64,000 nt of DNA from a virus. A program made the position numbers and the translations under genes. The stretch covers positions 1-64,000 of the IMG/VR virus record IMGVR_UViG_3300008262_000105; one strand, given 5' to 3'. Shown in pieces: positions 15,678 through 23,336 of the stretch (its first letter is position 1; the number at the start of each line of letters is the position of its first letter). The notes beneath the pieces are model-generated. The model had not been told where the DNA came from and did no database searches. It saw nothing but the letters and a program-made list of their open reading frames with translations.

Positions 15678-18254
15678 TTAAGTTTTAGCGTATGAATTTG
15701 AGCTAGTTCTTGAAACAATTTTTCCAACACCAGACGTTACTTTCTGACCATCCATATTTACAGCTATTTTACCTGCTAATAAATCACCTCTTAATGCTTT
15801 GATTTCAGTAATCAATTCATCCATTTTTGCAGATTCACCACCTTCATCACCACCACCCATCAATGCCGCGGCACCACCAGCTACTAATCCCAATGCCAAT
15901 AAAGCAGGTAATGCTAACATACCAGAGATAGCCACAGCTGCTAATGCAACTGATAACGCCATTAATGCTCCAGCTAATCCAAATATTGGTAAGAAGTTGA
16001 TAGTAGATAATGCTGCTATTTGTTCAACCATAGAAGGTAATGCACCAGTCAGTGCTGACATTCCATTTCCAACCATTAATAATCCTGCTCCAAATACAAC
16101 CAATGCAGCCCCCAAAGCTGTTAATGCTAAAATACCTGCTCCAAATACGATTGCCGCAGGTCCCATCATTAAAAGTCCTAAACCAAATACAGCTGCTGTA
16201 AATGCAACCAAAGCTATACCGGCTGCTATCAATCCATCACCATTAACAGCTGACATTAGATTTAGAGCGTATGCAAAAGGAATTAATGCTAATCCCAATA
16301 TTGCCACTGCCAATGCTCCCTTAATCATTTCACCTTGTATTTTACTTAATAAGAAAGCAATACCGGCTAAACCAACTAATGCAGCTAATCCCATACCAAC
16401 AGATTCCCAAGTAACTTCTGCAAATTCTTGGAATGCTTTTGCTGCTACAAATAATGCTGCAGCTAATATTAATAATGCCACTGCACCTTTAATTAATGCG
16501 TTTGCATTAACTTTAGACATTTTATTTGCTTGGTCCGATGGACCTGCTTGCGATTGTGGTGCTGCTGTTGGTTTTGGTGCAGTTGAACCCACGGAACTTT
16601 GTCCAGGCAATTCTGGCTTTTTACCACCAAACATGGATTTTATTTTACCACCCATATCTTTTAGAAATCCACCAGCATCTTTAAAGTTACCTGCTATTTC
16701 TTTTGAAGTTCCGATAGCACCACTCAAGCCACTAACAAACCCACCTAAAGGACCAGTAGTTAGAGCGCTTAGTGTTTCAGTCATTGTATTGAATCCACCT
16801 TCTATCTGACCACTAATTGTTGCTGCTTTTTCCTGTTGAGTTACCATTTTTTGAAGTTCATCAACAGATACTCCCATCAAATCAGCAGTTGCTTTCTTTT
16901 GGAAGTAATCCATTTTATTGAATTCTTCAACTCCACCCAATGCTCTTAATGTTTCTTGCGTTGCTCCTGCAATATCACCAGAATAAGCTAATTGTCTAGC
17001 TTTATCTAAATTGATATTTTTACCAAGCATAGCTCCTAATTCTAATTCTTTTGTAATAGAATTTTCAAAATCTAATAGATTATCTGCTATACCGGTCATA
17101 GTTTTAAGACTAGTACCCATCTTAGCAGCTTGTACAGCAGCTTGTGCAATATTTTTTCCACCATCCTTTCCAAACAAAGCAAATGCTTCAGCTGAACCAG
17201 CCATATCTTTCATTATATCGGCTGGAACTAAACCATTTTGTTTTGCTAATTCTTTTGTACCTTCAGCTAAATTTTGTGCGGTTTCAATACTATTACCATT
17301 CAAACGAGCAAGGTTACCAGTTAATTTTGCAGCCTCATCACCACTAATACCCATATTAGTAGCCATAAGGTTTGTATTCAATTGATTTTTAAATGAAATA
17401 TCATTTAATCCCCCAAATTCAGATGATAATGATTTCGCTGTGCCTGTTGCATCTTTAAATACAGCACCTAAAGCTGTAGCTGATACTGTTGCCCCACCTA
17501 AGAAACCACCTAATTCTCTTGTAGTTTTTCCTAACTCTGTAAGTGCTTTACCCGCTCCTAATAAAGTTACTCTAGCAAATCCTCTCCATCCACTAAATAA
17601 CAATCCTGCTGTTCCTAATATACCACCAAGTGTTTTCTTTATACCTTCATATGCTTTGACTGAAGCTTCTAATTGAGCCTTTTGCTCTTCAGTCATATAA
17701 GACATTTGATTTGCGTAAGTTGTACCTTCTTTTAATTTATCTAATACTGCCTGTTCTTCGGCTGACATTGCACCCATCGAAGTTTCGGTAGCTTTAATAC
17801 GTTCAAGTATTATTTCTCTTTGTATAGTATCTTCTGAACTTAATTGTGCTAAATCTCTATTTAATCCTGCTATTTTATTAAAAGCTTCTACTCTTTTAGG
17901 GTCAGACTCTGCCATACTTTGTTGGAGTGTTAGTCTTTCTCTATCTATTTCTTTTAATCCATCATAGATACCACTTAAACTTTTTAGAGATGCTTCTTGC
18001 TGTCCTAAAGATTTTAAATTTTGTATTCTTATATTTGCCTGTCTAGTTTGATTAGCTATCAGTTCTTTTTCAGTTCTTGCTTGCTTTTCTGTTAGAGCAG
18101 TTATTGCTTTTTGTTTAAGTTCCGCAGATACATACCTGTTCCTTTCAGCATTAGTAATATTTTCTATTGCTTTTGCTGTTTTTTCTTTTTCTGCTTGTAA
18201 TTTTTGTTCCTGTTCTACAAGTTGCTTACCAAATAATCCTGCATCTTTTGCCAT
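15678..18254 (-). CDS. Tail tape measure protein, 858 residues
   Basis: Sets tail length and is threaded through the tail tube. Residues 1-~210 are highly charged alpha-helical coiled coil (KQLVEQEQKLQAEKEKTAKA, ITALTEKQARTEKELIANQ). A central region (~250-560) has the Ala/Gly-rich helical style of tape measures (LTGNLARLNGNSIETAQNLA, IADNLLDFENSI). A Pro/Gln linker lies at ~565-590. A long hydrophobic Ala/Leu/Gly-rich block with many predicted membrane-prone helices follows at ~595-810. A small C-terminal domain ends it. The order coiled coil, hydrophobic block near the C-terminus and position after a small gene and the gp26-like gene all fit. At about 1.5 angstrom per residue it implies a tail of roughly 130 nm. 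True T4 uses gp29 (about 590 residues) here; this protein is longer and only functionally equivalent. Confidence 0.85.
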   Translation of the reverse strand: MAKDAGLFGKQLVEQEQKLQAEKEKTAKAIENITNAERNRYVSAELKQKAITALTEKQARTEKELIANQTRQANIRIQNLKSLGQQEASLKSLSGIYDGLKEIDRERLTLQQSMAESDPKRVEAFNKIAGLNRDLAQLSSEDTIQREIILERIKATETSMGAMSAEEQAVLDKLKEGTTYANQMSYMTEEQKAQLEASVKAYEGIKKTLGGILGTAGLLFSGWRGFARVTLLGAGKALTELGKTTRELGGFLGGATVSATALGAVFKDATGTAKSLSSEFGGLNDISFKNQLNTNLMATNMGISGDEAAKLTGNLARLNGNSIETAQNLAEGTKELAKQNGLVPADIMKDMAGSAEAFALFGKDGGKNIAQAAVQAAKMGTSLKTMTGIADNLLDFENSITKELELGAMLGKNINLDKARQLAYSGDIAGATQETLRALGGVEEFNKMDYFQKKATADLMGVSVDELQKMVTQQEKAATISGQIEGGFNTMTETLSALTTGPLGGFVSGLSGAIGTSKEIAGNFKDAGGFLKDMGGKIKSMFGGKKPELPGQSSVGSTAPKPTAAPQSQAGPSDQANKMSKVNANALIKGAVALLILAAALFVAAKAFQEFAEVTWESVGMGLAALVGLAGIAFLLSKIQGEMIKGALAVAILGLALIPFAYALNLMSAVNGDGLIAAGIALVAFTAAVFGLGLLMMGPAAIVFGAGILALTALGAALVVFGAGLLMVGNGMSALTGALPSMVEQIAALSTINFLPIFGLAGALMALSVALAAVAISGMLALPALLALGLVAGGAAALMGGGDEGGESAKMDELITEIKALRGDLLAGKIAVNMDGQKVTSGVGKIVSRTSSNSYAKT

Positions 18255-18271
18255 TACTTAATTCTTATTTA

Positions 18272-18520
18272 TTATAATTCATCCATTTCAGGAGCTTGGT
18301 AGGATGGGTCATATTTTTGAATCTTTTTAATCAATTCATCTCTCTTTTTTTGCAAATCTCTTAAATCTTGAACAATAGGAGGTGGCATTCTTTTATTTTT
18401 TTCAGCATCTTTAAGTGCTTTATTGATTGCTCCATATTTTAATCCATCAAAAAAATTATCTGTAAACTTCTTTAACATTGATGGAATTCCTTCTTTTAAT
18501 TGTTTTTTATCGTTTGGCAT
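18272..18520 (-). CDS. Small charged helical protein upstream of the tape measure
   Basis: 82 residues, no recognised family. It is highly charged and helical (MPNDKKQLKEGIPSMLKKF, LQKKRDELIKKIQKYD) with no membrane segment. It is the first gene of the baseplate operon: the ATG at 18520 lies 20 nt from a late-type motif, with GGGAAA as a possible ribosome binding site, and the tape measure starts 17 nt after its stop. Many phages have a small chaperone-like protein just before the tape measure, so an assembly helper is a reasonable guess, but nothing in the sequence proves it. Confidence 0.7.
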   Translation of the reverse strand: MPNDKKQLKEGIPSMLKKFTDNFFDGLKYGAINKALKDAEKNKRMPPPIVQDLRDLQKKRDELIKKIQKYDPSYQAPEMDEL

Positions 18521-18540
18521 AGTATTTCCCTTTTATATTC

Positions 18541-18549
18541 TATAAATAT
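18541..18549 (-). promoter_or_regulatory. Late-type motif ATATTTATA before the tape-measure/baseplate operon
   Basis: Exact ATATTTATA in the gene direction, 20 nt from the ATG at 18520, directly after the T-run of the preceding terminator (18558-18590). It would drive six genes down to 9982. Confidence 0.6.
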
Positions 18550-18557
18550 TCGCAAAC

Positions 18558-18590
18558 AAAAAAGTGAGGATATTAACGCATCCTCACTTT
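18558..18590 (-). terminator. Intrinsic terminator after the 76-residue tail-assembly gene
   Basis: In the gene direction an 8-bp perfect stem GTGAGGAT / ATCCTCAC with an 8-nt loop, preceded by AAAA and followed by six T. The stop codon of the preceding gene lies inside the hairpin loop. Confidence 0.85.
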
Positions 18591-18803
18591 TGGCATTTTC
18601 ATTTTAGATTGAGCTTTTTTATGCTCTTCAGCTTCTTTTTTCTTTAATTCAATTAATTTATTGAAATAGAATTTACGAAGATATGTTGGCATATGATACA
18701 CTTCTGTCCAAGTAAATCCATTACCGAATTGAACCATTTCCCAAATCTGCGTATGAAGTTGAATCTTATAATCAGTTGGAAGGGTAAAAAAAGTTAATCC
18801 CAA
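18573..18803 (-). CDS. Small tail-assembly protein, out-of-frame partner of the gp26-like gene
   Basis: The frame opens right after a TAG and has no ATG until residue 23; the only early starts are TTG at 18803 or ATA, otherwise it is reached by frameshift. 76 residues, with GFTWTEVYHMPTYLRKFYFNK and a basic helical C-terminus. It overlaps the gp26-like gene by 32 nt in the +1 (= -2) frame, and the overlap contains a run of seven T (18792-18786, codons TTT TTT TAC in the gp26-like frame). Two expression modes are possible: weak TTG initiation by coupling, or a programmed +1/-2 frameshift giving a C-terminally extended gp26-like protein, as in phage G/GT tail chaperone pairs. Its stop lies inside a terminator hairpin. 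The region after residue 20 resembles small tail-assembly proteins placed after gp26 in marine T4-like phages. Confidence 0.65.
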   Translation of the reverse strand: MGLTFFTLPTDYKIQLHTQIWEMVQFGNGFTWTEVYHMPTYLRKFYFNKLIELKKKEAEEHKKAQSKMKMPKVRMR

Positions 18804-19584
18804 AGGGAATATCTAGCGCCTCCGTTTCGCCAGTTGCTTTAGAAACAAACTCAAATTTCATATCTAAATCAGGTGATATATCTTTTACAAATACTCTGAA
18901 TGCTTTTGTATCTCTTGCTAAGAAAGAGTTTACTACCCATTTGTTTATAAAACCTCTATCTTCATTTCCATCAACAGATGTAATCATATACTTTAAACGA
19001 GTAGTTACATCATAAGCTCCTGCTGAGTTTTTATTTAATTTTTCTAAAGCCTGTATATCTTTAGTTATTTCTTGTTCATCACCATGTGTTAATAGTTTAA
19101 AAGTAATTTCTTTACTATTAGATGGTAATATAAATTTATATCTATTTTTTGAGTTTAATATAGATTCATCTATATCCTTAGTTTGTATTTTACCCAAATC
19201 AATTACCACTTCCTGCTTTTCACCTGTAAATGGGTCTGTCATTTCTACATGGTAATCAGCACCATATCCCAAAACACGTGTTGCCATTAAAATGGCATTT
19301 TTATCACCAATAAAAACATCATTTGGATTTACACCAGGCTCAACTAAAACTGATTCAAATAATTTATCTAAAGCAATTCCTTTTTTAATAAAATTTTGAT
19401 TTGCAAGAATATCTTCTTCTCTTGCTGTCATATATTTTATTTCACAAGTTCCTTTTCTTAAAGGGTGATTTTCTGGATATACTAATCCTTTTGATGGTAA
19501 TTCAATAACTTCGGTAGGAAAATCATATTTAAGACTTTCATACTTAGGTGTTGGAGTTGGTTGCGTAATATTAACTTCTGCCAT
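18772..19584 (-). CDS. 26: gp26-like baseplate hub assembly protein
   Basis: A 270-residue protein of the T4 baseplate gp26 family. Diagnostic blocks in order: FPTEVIELPSKGLVYPENHP, CEIKYMTAREEDILANQNF, IKKGIALDKLFESVL, GDKNAILMATRVLGYGADY and MTDPFTGEKQ, then a C-terminal domain (TTRLKYMITSVDGNEDRGFI, DLDMKFEFVSKATGE). These are the same blocks as in cyanophage gp26. In T4 gp26 is needed for hub assembly. It is somewhat longer than T4 gp26 (208). ATG 19584 lies 27 nt from a late-type motif, and the preceding tube gene ends in a strong terminator, so this gene starts its own unit with the 76-residue partner that overlaps its 3' end. Confidence 0.86.
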   Translation of the reverse strand: MAEVNITQPTPTPKYESLKYDFPTEVIELPSKGLVYPENHPLRKGTCEIKYMTAREEDILANQNFIKKGIALDKLFESVLVEPGVNPNDVFIGDKNAILMATRVLGYGADYHVEMTDPFTGEKQEVVIDLGKIQTKDIDESILNSKNRYKFILPSNSKEITFKLLTHGDEQEITKDIQALEKLNKNSAGAYDVTTRLKYMITSVDGNEDRGFINKWVVNSFLARDTKAFRVFVKDISPDLDMKFEFVSKATGETEALDIPFGINFFYPSN

Positions 19585-19611
19585 AACTTTCTATCTTTTT
19601 TAGTTTGTATA

Positions 19612-19620
19612 TATAAATAC
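19612..19620 (-). promoter_or_regulatory. Late-type motif GTATTTATA before the gp26-like gene
   Basis: One mismatch from the ATATTTATA consensus (first base G). It lies 27 nt from the ATG at 19584, between that gene and the tail-tube terminator. Confidence 0.5.
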
Positions 19621-19643
19621 ATAAATCTTAAAAAATTGGAAAT

Positions 19644-19672
19644 AAAAAAGGGATACCTTTTGGATATCCCTT
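19644..19672 (-). terminator. Intrinsic terminator after the tail tube gene
   Basis: In the gene direction stem AAGGGATA(T)CC / GGTATCCCTT with one bulged T and a loop of four A, followed by six T. Its downstream arm plus T-run matches those at 631-656 and 63674-63704. Confidence 0.85.
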
Positions 19673-19694
19673 CTTTTTTATAGTTTTTCTTAAA

Positions 19695-20183
19695 TTAGAA
19701 TTCAAGAATTGCGTAATCGTAAGCTAAAGATAATTCGATAGTTGCAGGTTCGTTAGAATCAAATGCTACATCACCAAAGTTTGCACTTACAATAAGAGCG
19801 CCTTTTAGTTTCCACTGCTCAATCTTATCACCAACAGGACCTAACATATAGAAATCTATATCTTTTTTATAGAAATCAGCATACCCACGTCTACCAGTAA
19901 TAGATTCATGTCCTAAACGTACCCACTCCATTACCGCTTGTGCTCCAGATGGAACGATTGGGTCATAAAGTGTGATAGTTATATCTTGCCATTCACCTTT
20001 ACCTTGCAATTGTCTTTTAATGTTGATGTGGTCTAAAGTTACCTTTTCAAACTGAATTGAAGGTCTTGCTGCTGCTTTAACCATATATGATGGGATACCG
20101 TCAATCTCCATCACATAGCGGTTTTTCATCTTAGGTTCGAAGTTCGTATAGAACATCTTGTCAAACTCTAATATTTCTGCCAT
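19695..20183 (-). CDS. 19: Tail tube protein, gp19-like
   Basis: 162 residues, essentially the same length as T4 gp19 (163). Stacked hexameric rings form the inner tube of the contractile tail. Family blocks are clear: the N-terminal NRYVMEIDGIPSYMVKAAAR, then FEKVTLDHINIKRQLQGKGE, WQDITITLYDPIVPSGAQAV and EWVRLGHESITGRRGYADF, and the C-terminal KGALIVSANFGDVAFDSN and IELSLAYDYAILEF. It has its own late-type motif 24 nt upstream and a strong terminator downstream, so it forms a single-gene unit, which suits a protein needed in many copies. An AAGGA-type element lies about 10 nt before the ATG. The sheath gene lies upstream in the same direction, in the usual sheath-then-tube order. Confidence 0.95.
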   Translation of the reverse strand: MAEILEFDKMFYTNFEPKMKNRYVMEIDGIPSYMVKAAARPSIQFEKVTLDHINIKRQLQGKGEWQDITITLYDPIVPSGAQAVMEWVRLGHESITGRRGYADFYKKDIDFYMLGPVGDKIEQWKLKGALIVSANFGDVAFDSNEPATIELSLAYDYAILEF

Positions 20184-20207
20184 TTTATTATCCTTTTATT
20201 TTATATT

Positions 20208-20216
20208 AATAAATAT
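20208..20216 (-). promoter_or_regulatory. Late-type motif ATATTTATT before the tail tube gene
   Basis: One mismatch from ATATTTATA (last base). It ends exactly 24 nt before the ATG at 20183, in the short gap after the sheath gene. Confidence 0.55.
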
Positions 20217-20236
20217 CAATTTATTTCAAATCCATA

Positions 20237-22570
20237 TTAAGCGTTGAACGAAGCTCCAGTTGGAAGAATGTTGAAATCAATTACGATGAATTCTGCAGTC
20301 TTCGCTGGTTGTAAGAAGATTTGTCCAGCTAATATGTTTCTATCAATTACATCAGGTGTGTTGTTTGTTTCATCCATCACAACTCTGAATGCGTAAAGAC
20401 CTTGTCTTTGTTGAATTCCTTCTAAGTAAGGATTAACAGTGTTTAAGAATCTTTGACGAGTAGTTGATGTATTTTGTTCGAACACTAAGTAACGAGAAGT
20501 TGATGCGATATACTTCTTAACAGTGATAAGTAATCTTCTTACGTTGATTCTATCTAATGCTGAAGCTTTATCTTGCAATGTCTTCTGTCCAAATGCTACA
20601 ATACCTTGTCCAGGGAATGCTGCGATTGGGTTTACTTTGTTTTCATAAAGTGTATCTCTTTCAGCGTGCGTTAATCTATTCAACACACTTACTGCTCCAG
20701 TGATACCACCTCTATTTAAACCAGCAGGTGCGAACCACTCAGCTGCCAATCTATCATTACTAGCATAAACTGCTGGTAACAATACTGATGGTGGAACTGA
20801 AGTTATTTTGTTTGTATTTGTATCAACTGTCTTAACCCAAGGATAGTAAGTACCAGCGTAATTTGAATCAATTGAATTTGCTTGCTCAGTTGCTTCAGTA
20901 ATTGTTGCACTTGCTTCAGTAAAGTCAGCGATATAGAAACAATCTTGTCTATCTTCAACCATATCAATTACTTTTGTAGTAATAGATGGGTGTAAAGAAC
21001 GGATGATACCAGGAGTTACAACTAAGTTGATGTCCCACTCATCAGGGTTTCCTACAGCGTTGATTGCTTTTGAATAAGCTATTGAACCAGATGAAGTTGA
21101 TTTAGAACAATCAAATCCTTGCGTATTTGCTGCTGATATATCATTTCCTAAGTTTGCTTTAGTGCCAGGGAATGAACCATCAAATCCATATTGGAAACCT
21201 AAAGAGAATTGTCTCTTAACCATATCAGCTGCTGCTGAACCGGTCATTTTATATGTAAGTTGAGAATCGAATGCGAATAATACGTTTGCTCCAGCTTTTG
21301 CTCCATCAGGAATAGGTGATAAGTATTGAATGTTATCATCTGCAATTCCAGTTGATTCAAAATCAAATCCAGCATAATATATTGGAGATGAAGATGTGTT
21401 ATTTGCTGAACCAGTTTGGTAAACTACTTCAGGTATTAAACTTTCATCACCATTAGCTGTAGCGATTGGATTTGTGTATGCAGCGTGTCCAAATGGTGCT
21501 GCTGAAATTGGGAATGAACCTGCGTCATTTACAACTACTCTTACATATTTTGATTTGTTTGAATAATCGCCATATTCCGTAATCTTACCATCGTTATCAA
21601 TTGTAAGATATCTATCACCAATTCTCTTAGCTATATAATTTGGAGATGATGGGTCTAAGTTTACATTATTGAATGTTTCTAATACAACTTTTCTTTTATC
21701 AGTATCACCATATCCTCTTACAATTACAGTAAATGTTGAGTAATCAGTTGAACCATCCTCACCAGCTGCTTTTACATTTGAAATACCAATCTTAAATTTA
21801 GTATTATATGGAGTACCATGTCCTAAAGTTACAAACTTAAATAAATCGTATCTTGTATTGTTATCATCTTTTTGAGATACAACATAAGGAGTTTCAGCTG
21901 CCGAGATATCACCATACTTTTGTGTTGGTAAGTTTACTTCAGTAATTACAGTTGTAGCACCATCTGTATTTGAACCTGTAAAGTTAAGGGCTGCGTTTTC
22001 AAAATATTTATAAGCGAATGCTGCTTTTGCACCAAATACTGATTCACCAAATGTATCTGCTAAATCATTAGTAGCTGTATTAACAATAGATGCTGAAATA
22101 TTTGCTGCTGCAGATGCTGAACTTAATAGACCTGAAACAACGAAGTTTCCACCACCTTCTAAACTACTTGATATGTTTGTTGATGCATTTGAAAAACCAA
22201 CTCCTTTATTACCATTGGCAGTGGAGTAAAGTACTCCTACAATTTTTGCCGCTGATGATAATGAACCACTTGCTTTGATACCCAAAGGAGCAACTTGGTG
22301 ATAACCACCAATACCACCAACTCTTACGATGGTAGCACTTCCTGCTTCTTGTAAATATCTTTGTACCGCATATTCGGTATAATAAGTTCCATCAGGTGTT
22401 CCGAAGATTTCTTCGAACTCTGATTGTGTTCTCACAATAGTTGGAACGAATGCAGGTCCTTGCTTAAAAGGTCCTATAAATGCTGCTCCAATTTCTCCTA
22501 CTCCTTGTGCTAAGAATGATAGGTCATTTTCTCTTGTGAATACGCCAGGTGATACGATTCTTTCTGCCAT
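20237..22570 (-). CDS. 18: Contractile tail sheath protein, gp18-like
   Basis: 777 residues; forms the contractile outer sheath. The N-terminus MAERIVSPGVFTRENDLSFL is the standard start of sheath proteins, followed by GEIGAAFIGPFKQGPAFVP and RTQSEFEEIFGTPDGTYYTE. The C-terminal conserved domain carries FPGQGIVAFGQKTLQDKASA, LDRINVRRLLITVKKYI, LEGIQQRQGLYAFRVVMDE and FLQPAKTAEFIVIDFNIL. The middle (~130-480) is a beta-rich insertion of Ser/Thr/Asn-rich sequence, making the protein longer than T4 gp18 (659) and probably decorating the outside of the sheath. It is the second gene of the unit starting at 22864 and lies 21 nt after the 90-residue gene; GGAG sits about 10 nt before the ATG as a ribosome binding site. 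Confidence 0.95.
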   Translation of the reverse strand: MAERIVSPGVFTRENDLSFLAQGVGEIGAAFIGPFKQGPAFVPTIVRTQSEFEEIFGTPDGTYYTEYAVQRYLQEAGSATIVRVGGIGGYHQVAPLGIKASGSLSSAAKIVGVLYSTANGNKGVGFSNASTNISSSLEGGGNFVVSGLLSSASAAANISASIVNTATNDLADTFGESVFGAKAAFAYKYFENAALNFTGSNTDGATTVITEVNLPTQKYGDISAAETPYVVSQKDDNNTRYDLFKFVTLGHGTPYNTKFKIGISNVKAAGEDGSTDYSTFTVIVRGYGDTDKRKVVLETFNNVNLDPSSPNYIAKRIGDRYLTIDNDGKITEYGDYSNKSKYVRVVVNDAGSFPISAAPFGHAAYTNPIATANGDESLIPEVVYQTGSANNTSSSPIYYAGFDFESTGIADDNIQYLSPIPDGAKAGANVLFAFDSQLTYKMTGSAAADMVKRQFSLGFQYGFDGSFPGTKANLGNDISAANTQGFDCSKSTSSGSIAYSKAINAVGNPDEWDINLVVTPGIIRSLHPSITTKVIDMVEDRQDCFYIADFTEASATITEATEQANSIDSNYAGTYYPWVKTVDTNTNKITSVPPSVLLPAVYASNDRLAAEWFAPAGLNRGGITGAVSVLNRLTHAERDTLYENKVNPIAAFPGQGIVAFGQKTLQDKASALDRINVRRLLITVKKYIASTSRYLVFEQNTSTTRQRFLNTVNPYLEGIQQRQGLYAFRVVMDETNNTPDVIDRNILAGQIFLQPAKTAEFIVIDFNILPTGASFNA

Positions 22571-22591
22571 TTTATTTCTCCAATTTGTATT

Positions 22592-22864
22592 TTAGTGGTC
22601 CCAATAGTTTCTTGTACGGTCTGAACCACTAACTATATTTTTTACCCATGTAACAACCTGTTCTTCAGATAAATTACTATATGCGGTAAAATTATTAGGG
22701 TCAACTTCATTTAAAGGTAACGGAGTTGCTCCAGTAAAACTACCAGAGTGACCTGTTTCATCAATTGCTTTTACGTTCCAATAGGCATTAACAACTACAT
22801 TTTCCAATGTTTGTGTATTTTGTTTTTTAATACCTGTTAGTTTCCATTCGTATGTATATCCCAT
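22592..22864 (-). CDS. Small conserved phage protein, 90 residues, upstream of the sheath
   Basis: Recognisable as a small phage family but without known function. Features: YEWKLTGIKKQNTQTLENVV, then VNAYWNVKAIDETGHSGSF and GATPLPL, and a helical C-terminus FTAYSNLSEEQVVTWVKNIV. The WKxxxIKxxNT...VVVxAxWxxxAxDExGxxGxFxGAT pattern looks like a compact beta-sandwich with one final helix. It precedes the sheath gene by 21 nt and probably shares its promoter. Similar proteins sit near fibre or sheath genes in other phages, so a virion accessory role is likely but unproven. Confidence 0.7.
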   Translation of the reverse strand: MGYTYEWKLTGIKKQNTQTLENVVVNAYWNVKAIDETGHSGSFTGATPLPLNEVDPNNFTAYSNLSEEQVVTWVKNIVSGSDRTRNYWDH

Positions 22865-22878
22865 AATTTGTATTTTTT

Positions 22879-22887
22879 AATAAATAT
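22879..22887 (-). promoter_or_regulatory. Late-type motif ATATTTATT before the sheath unit
   Basis: One mismatch from ATATTTATA and only 14 nt from the ATG at 22864, so a weaker case than the others. It lies in the 37-nt gap after the 143-residue gene. Confidence 0.4.
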
Positions 22888-22901
22888 TTGTTTTTAATAT
22901 T

Positions 22902-23333
22902 TTAATCTTCCAACGAACCACTATAATATTCTGTTGTAAGAAGATGTCTATAAGCCTGCTCAATGTGATTTAATTCAGAAGGTACTTCTAAAAAGAAACG
23001 GCAATAATGGTCCATACCGGCTGTACCAATTGATACACCATACTTATTATCTCCTGCATTCACACCAATAAAACCAATAGGTTTAGCATCATTGTTTCTA
23101 GCAGTTTTATCTTTCCAAACTGTTAAAGAAATTGTTGCCACATATCCAGCTTTCCAATAAACTTCATTACCTTCAGCGTTAGCACCAAAGGTTCTATTAT
23201 CAGGTCTTGTTGGGTCTACTGGTGCTGGTACATCCGCTGTTCTTTTTTCTATTGCAACATTTGTCACAACGTGATAAGCGTTTTCAATATTTAAACCAGT
23301 TCCAGGTAGTTCGTAATCTCTAATAAGTGCCAT
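22902..23333 (-). CDS. Putative virion accessory protein, 143 residues
   Basis: No family recognised with confidence. It is soluble and beta-rich: ALIRDYELPGTGLNIENAYH, VVTNVAIEKRTADVP, EVYWKAGYVATISLTVWKDK, KPIGFIGVNAG, and a C-terminal helix ELNHIEQAYRHLLTTEYY. The start MALIRDYELPGTGLNIENAYH, VVTNV resembles small phage proteins found near fibre genes that carry a strand-rich core and a final helix. It lies 3 nt after the end of the 2791-residue fibre gene and is the last gene of the unit starting at 32349. A small connector or fibre accessory role is inferred only from position. AAGGATAAATT before the ATG may act as ribosome binding site. Confidence 0.65.
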   Translation of the reverse strand: MALIRDYELPGTGLNIENAYHVVTNVAIEKRTADVPAPVDPTRPDNRTFGANAEGNEVYWKAGYVATISLTVWKDKTARNNDAKPIGFIGVNAGDNKYGVSIGTAGMDHYCRFFLEVPSELNHIEQAYRHLLTTEYYSGSLED

Positions 23334-23336
23334 AAT

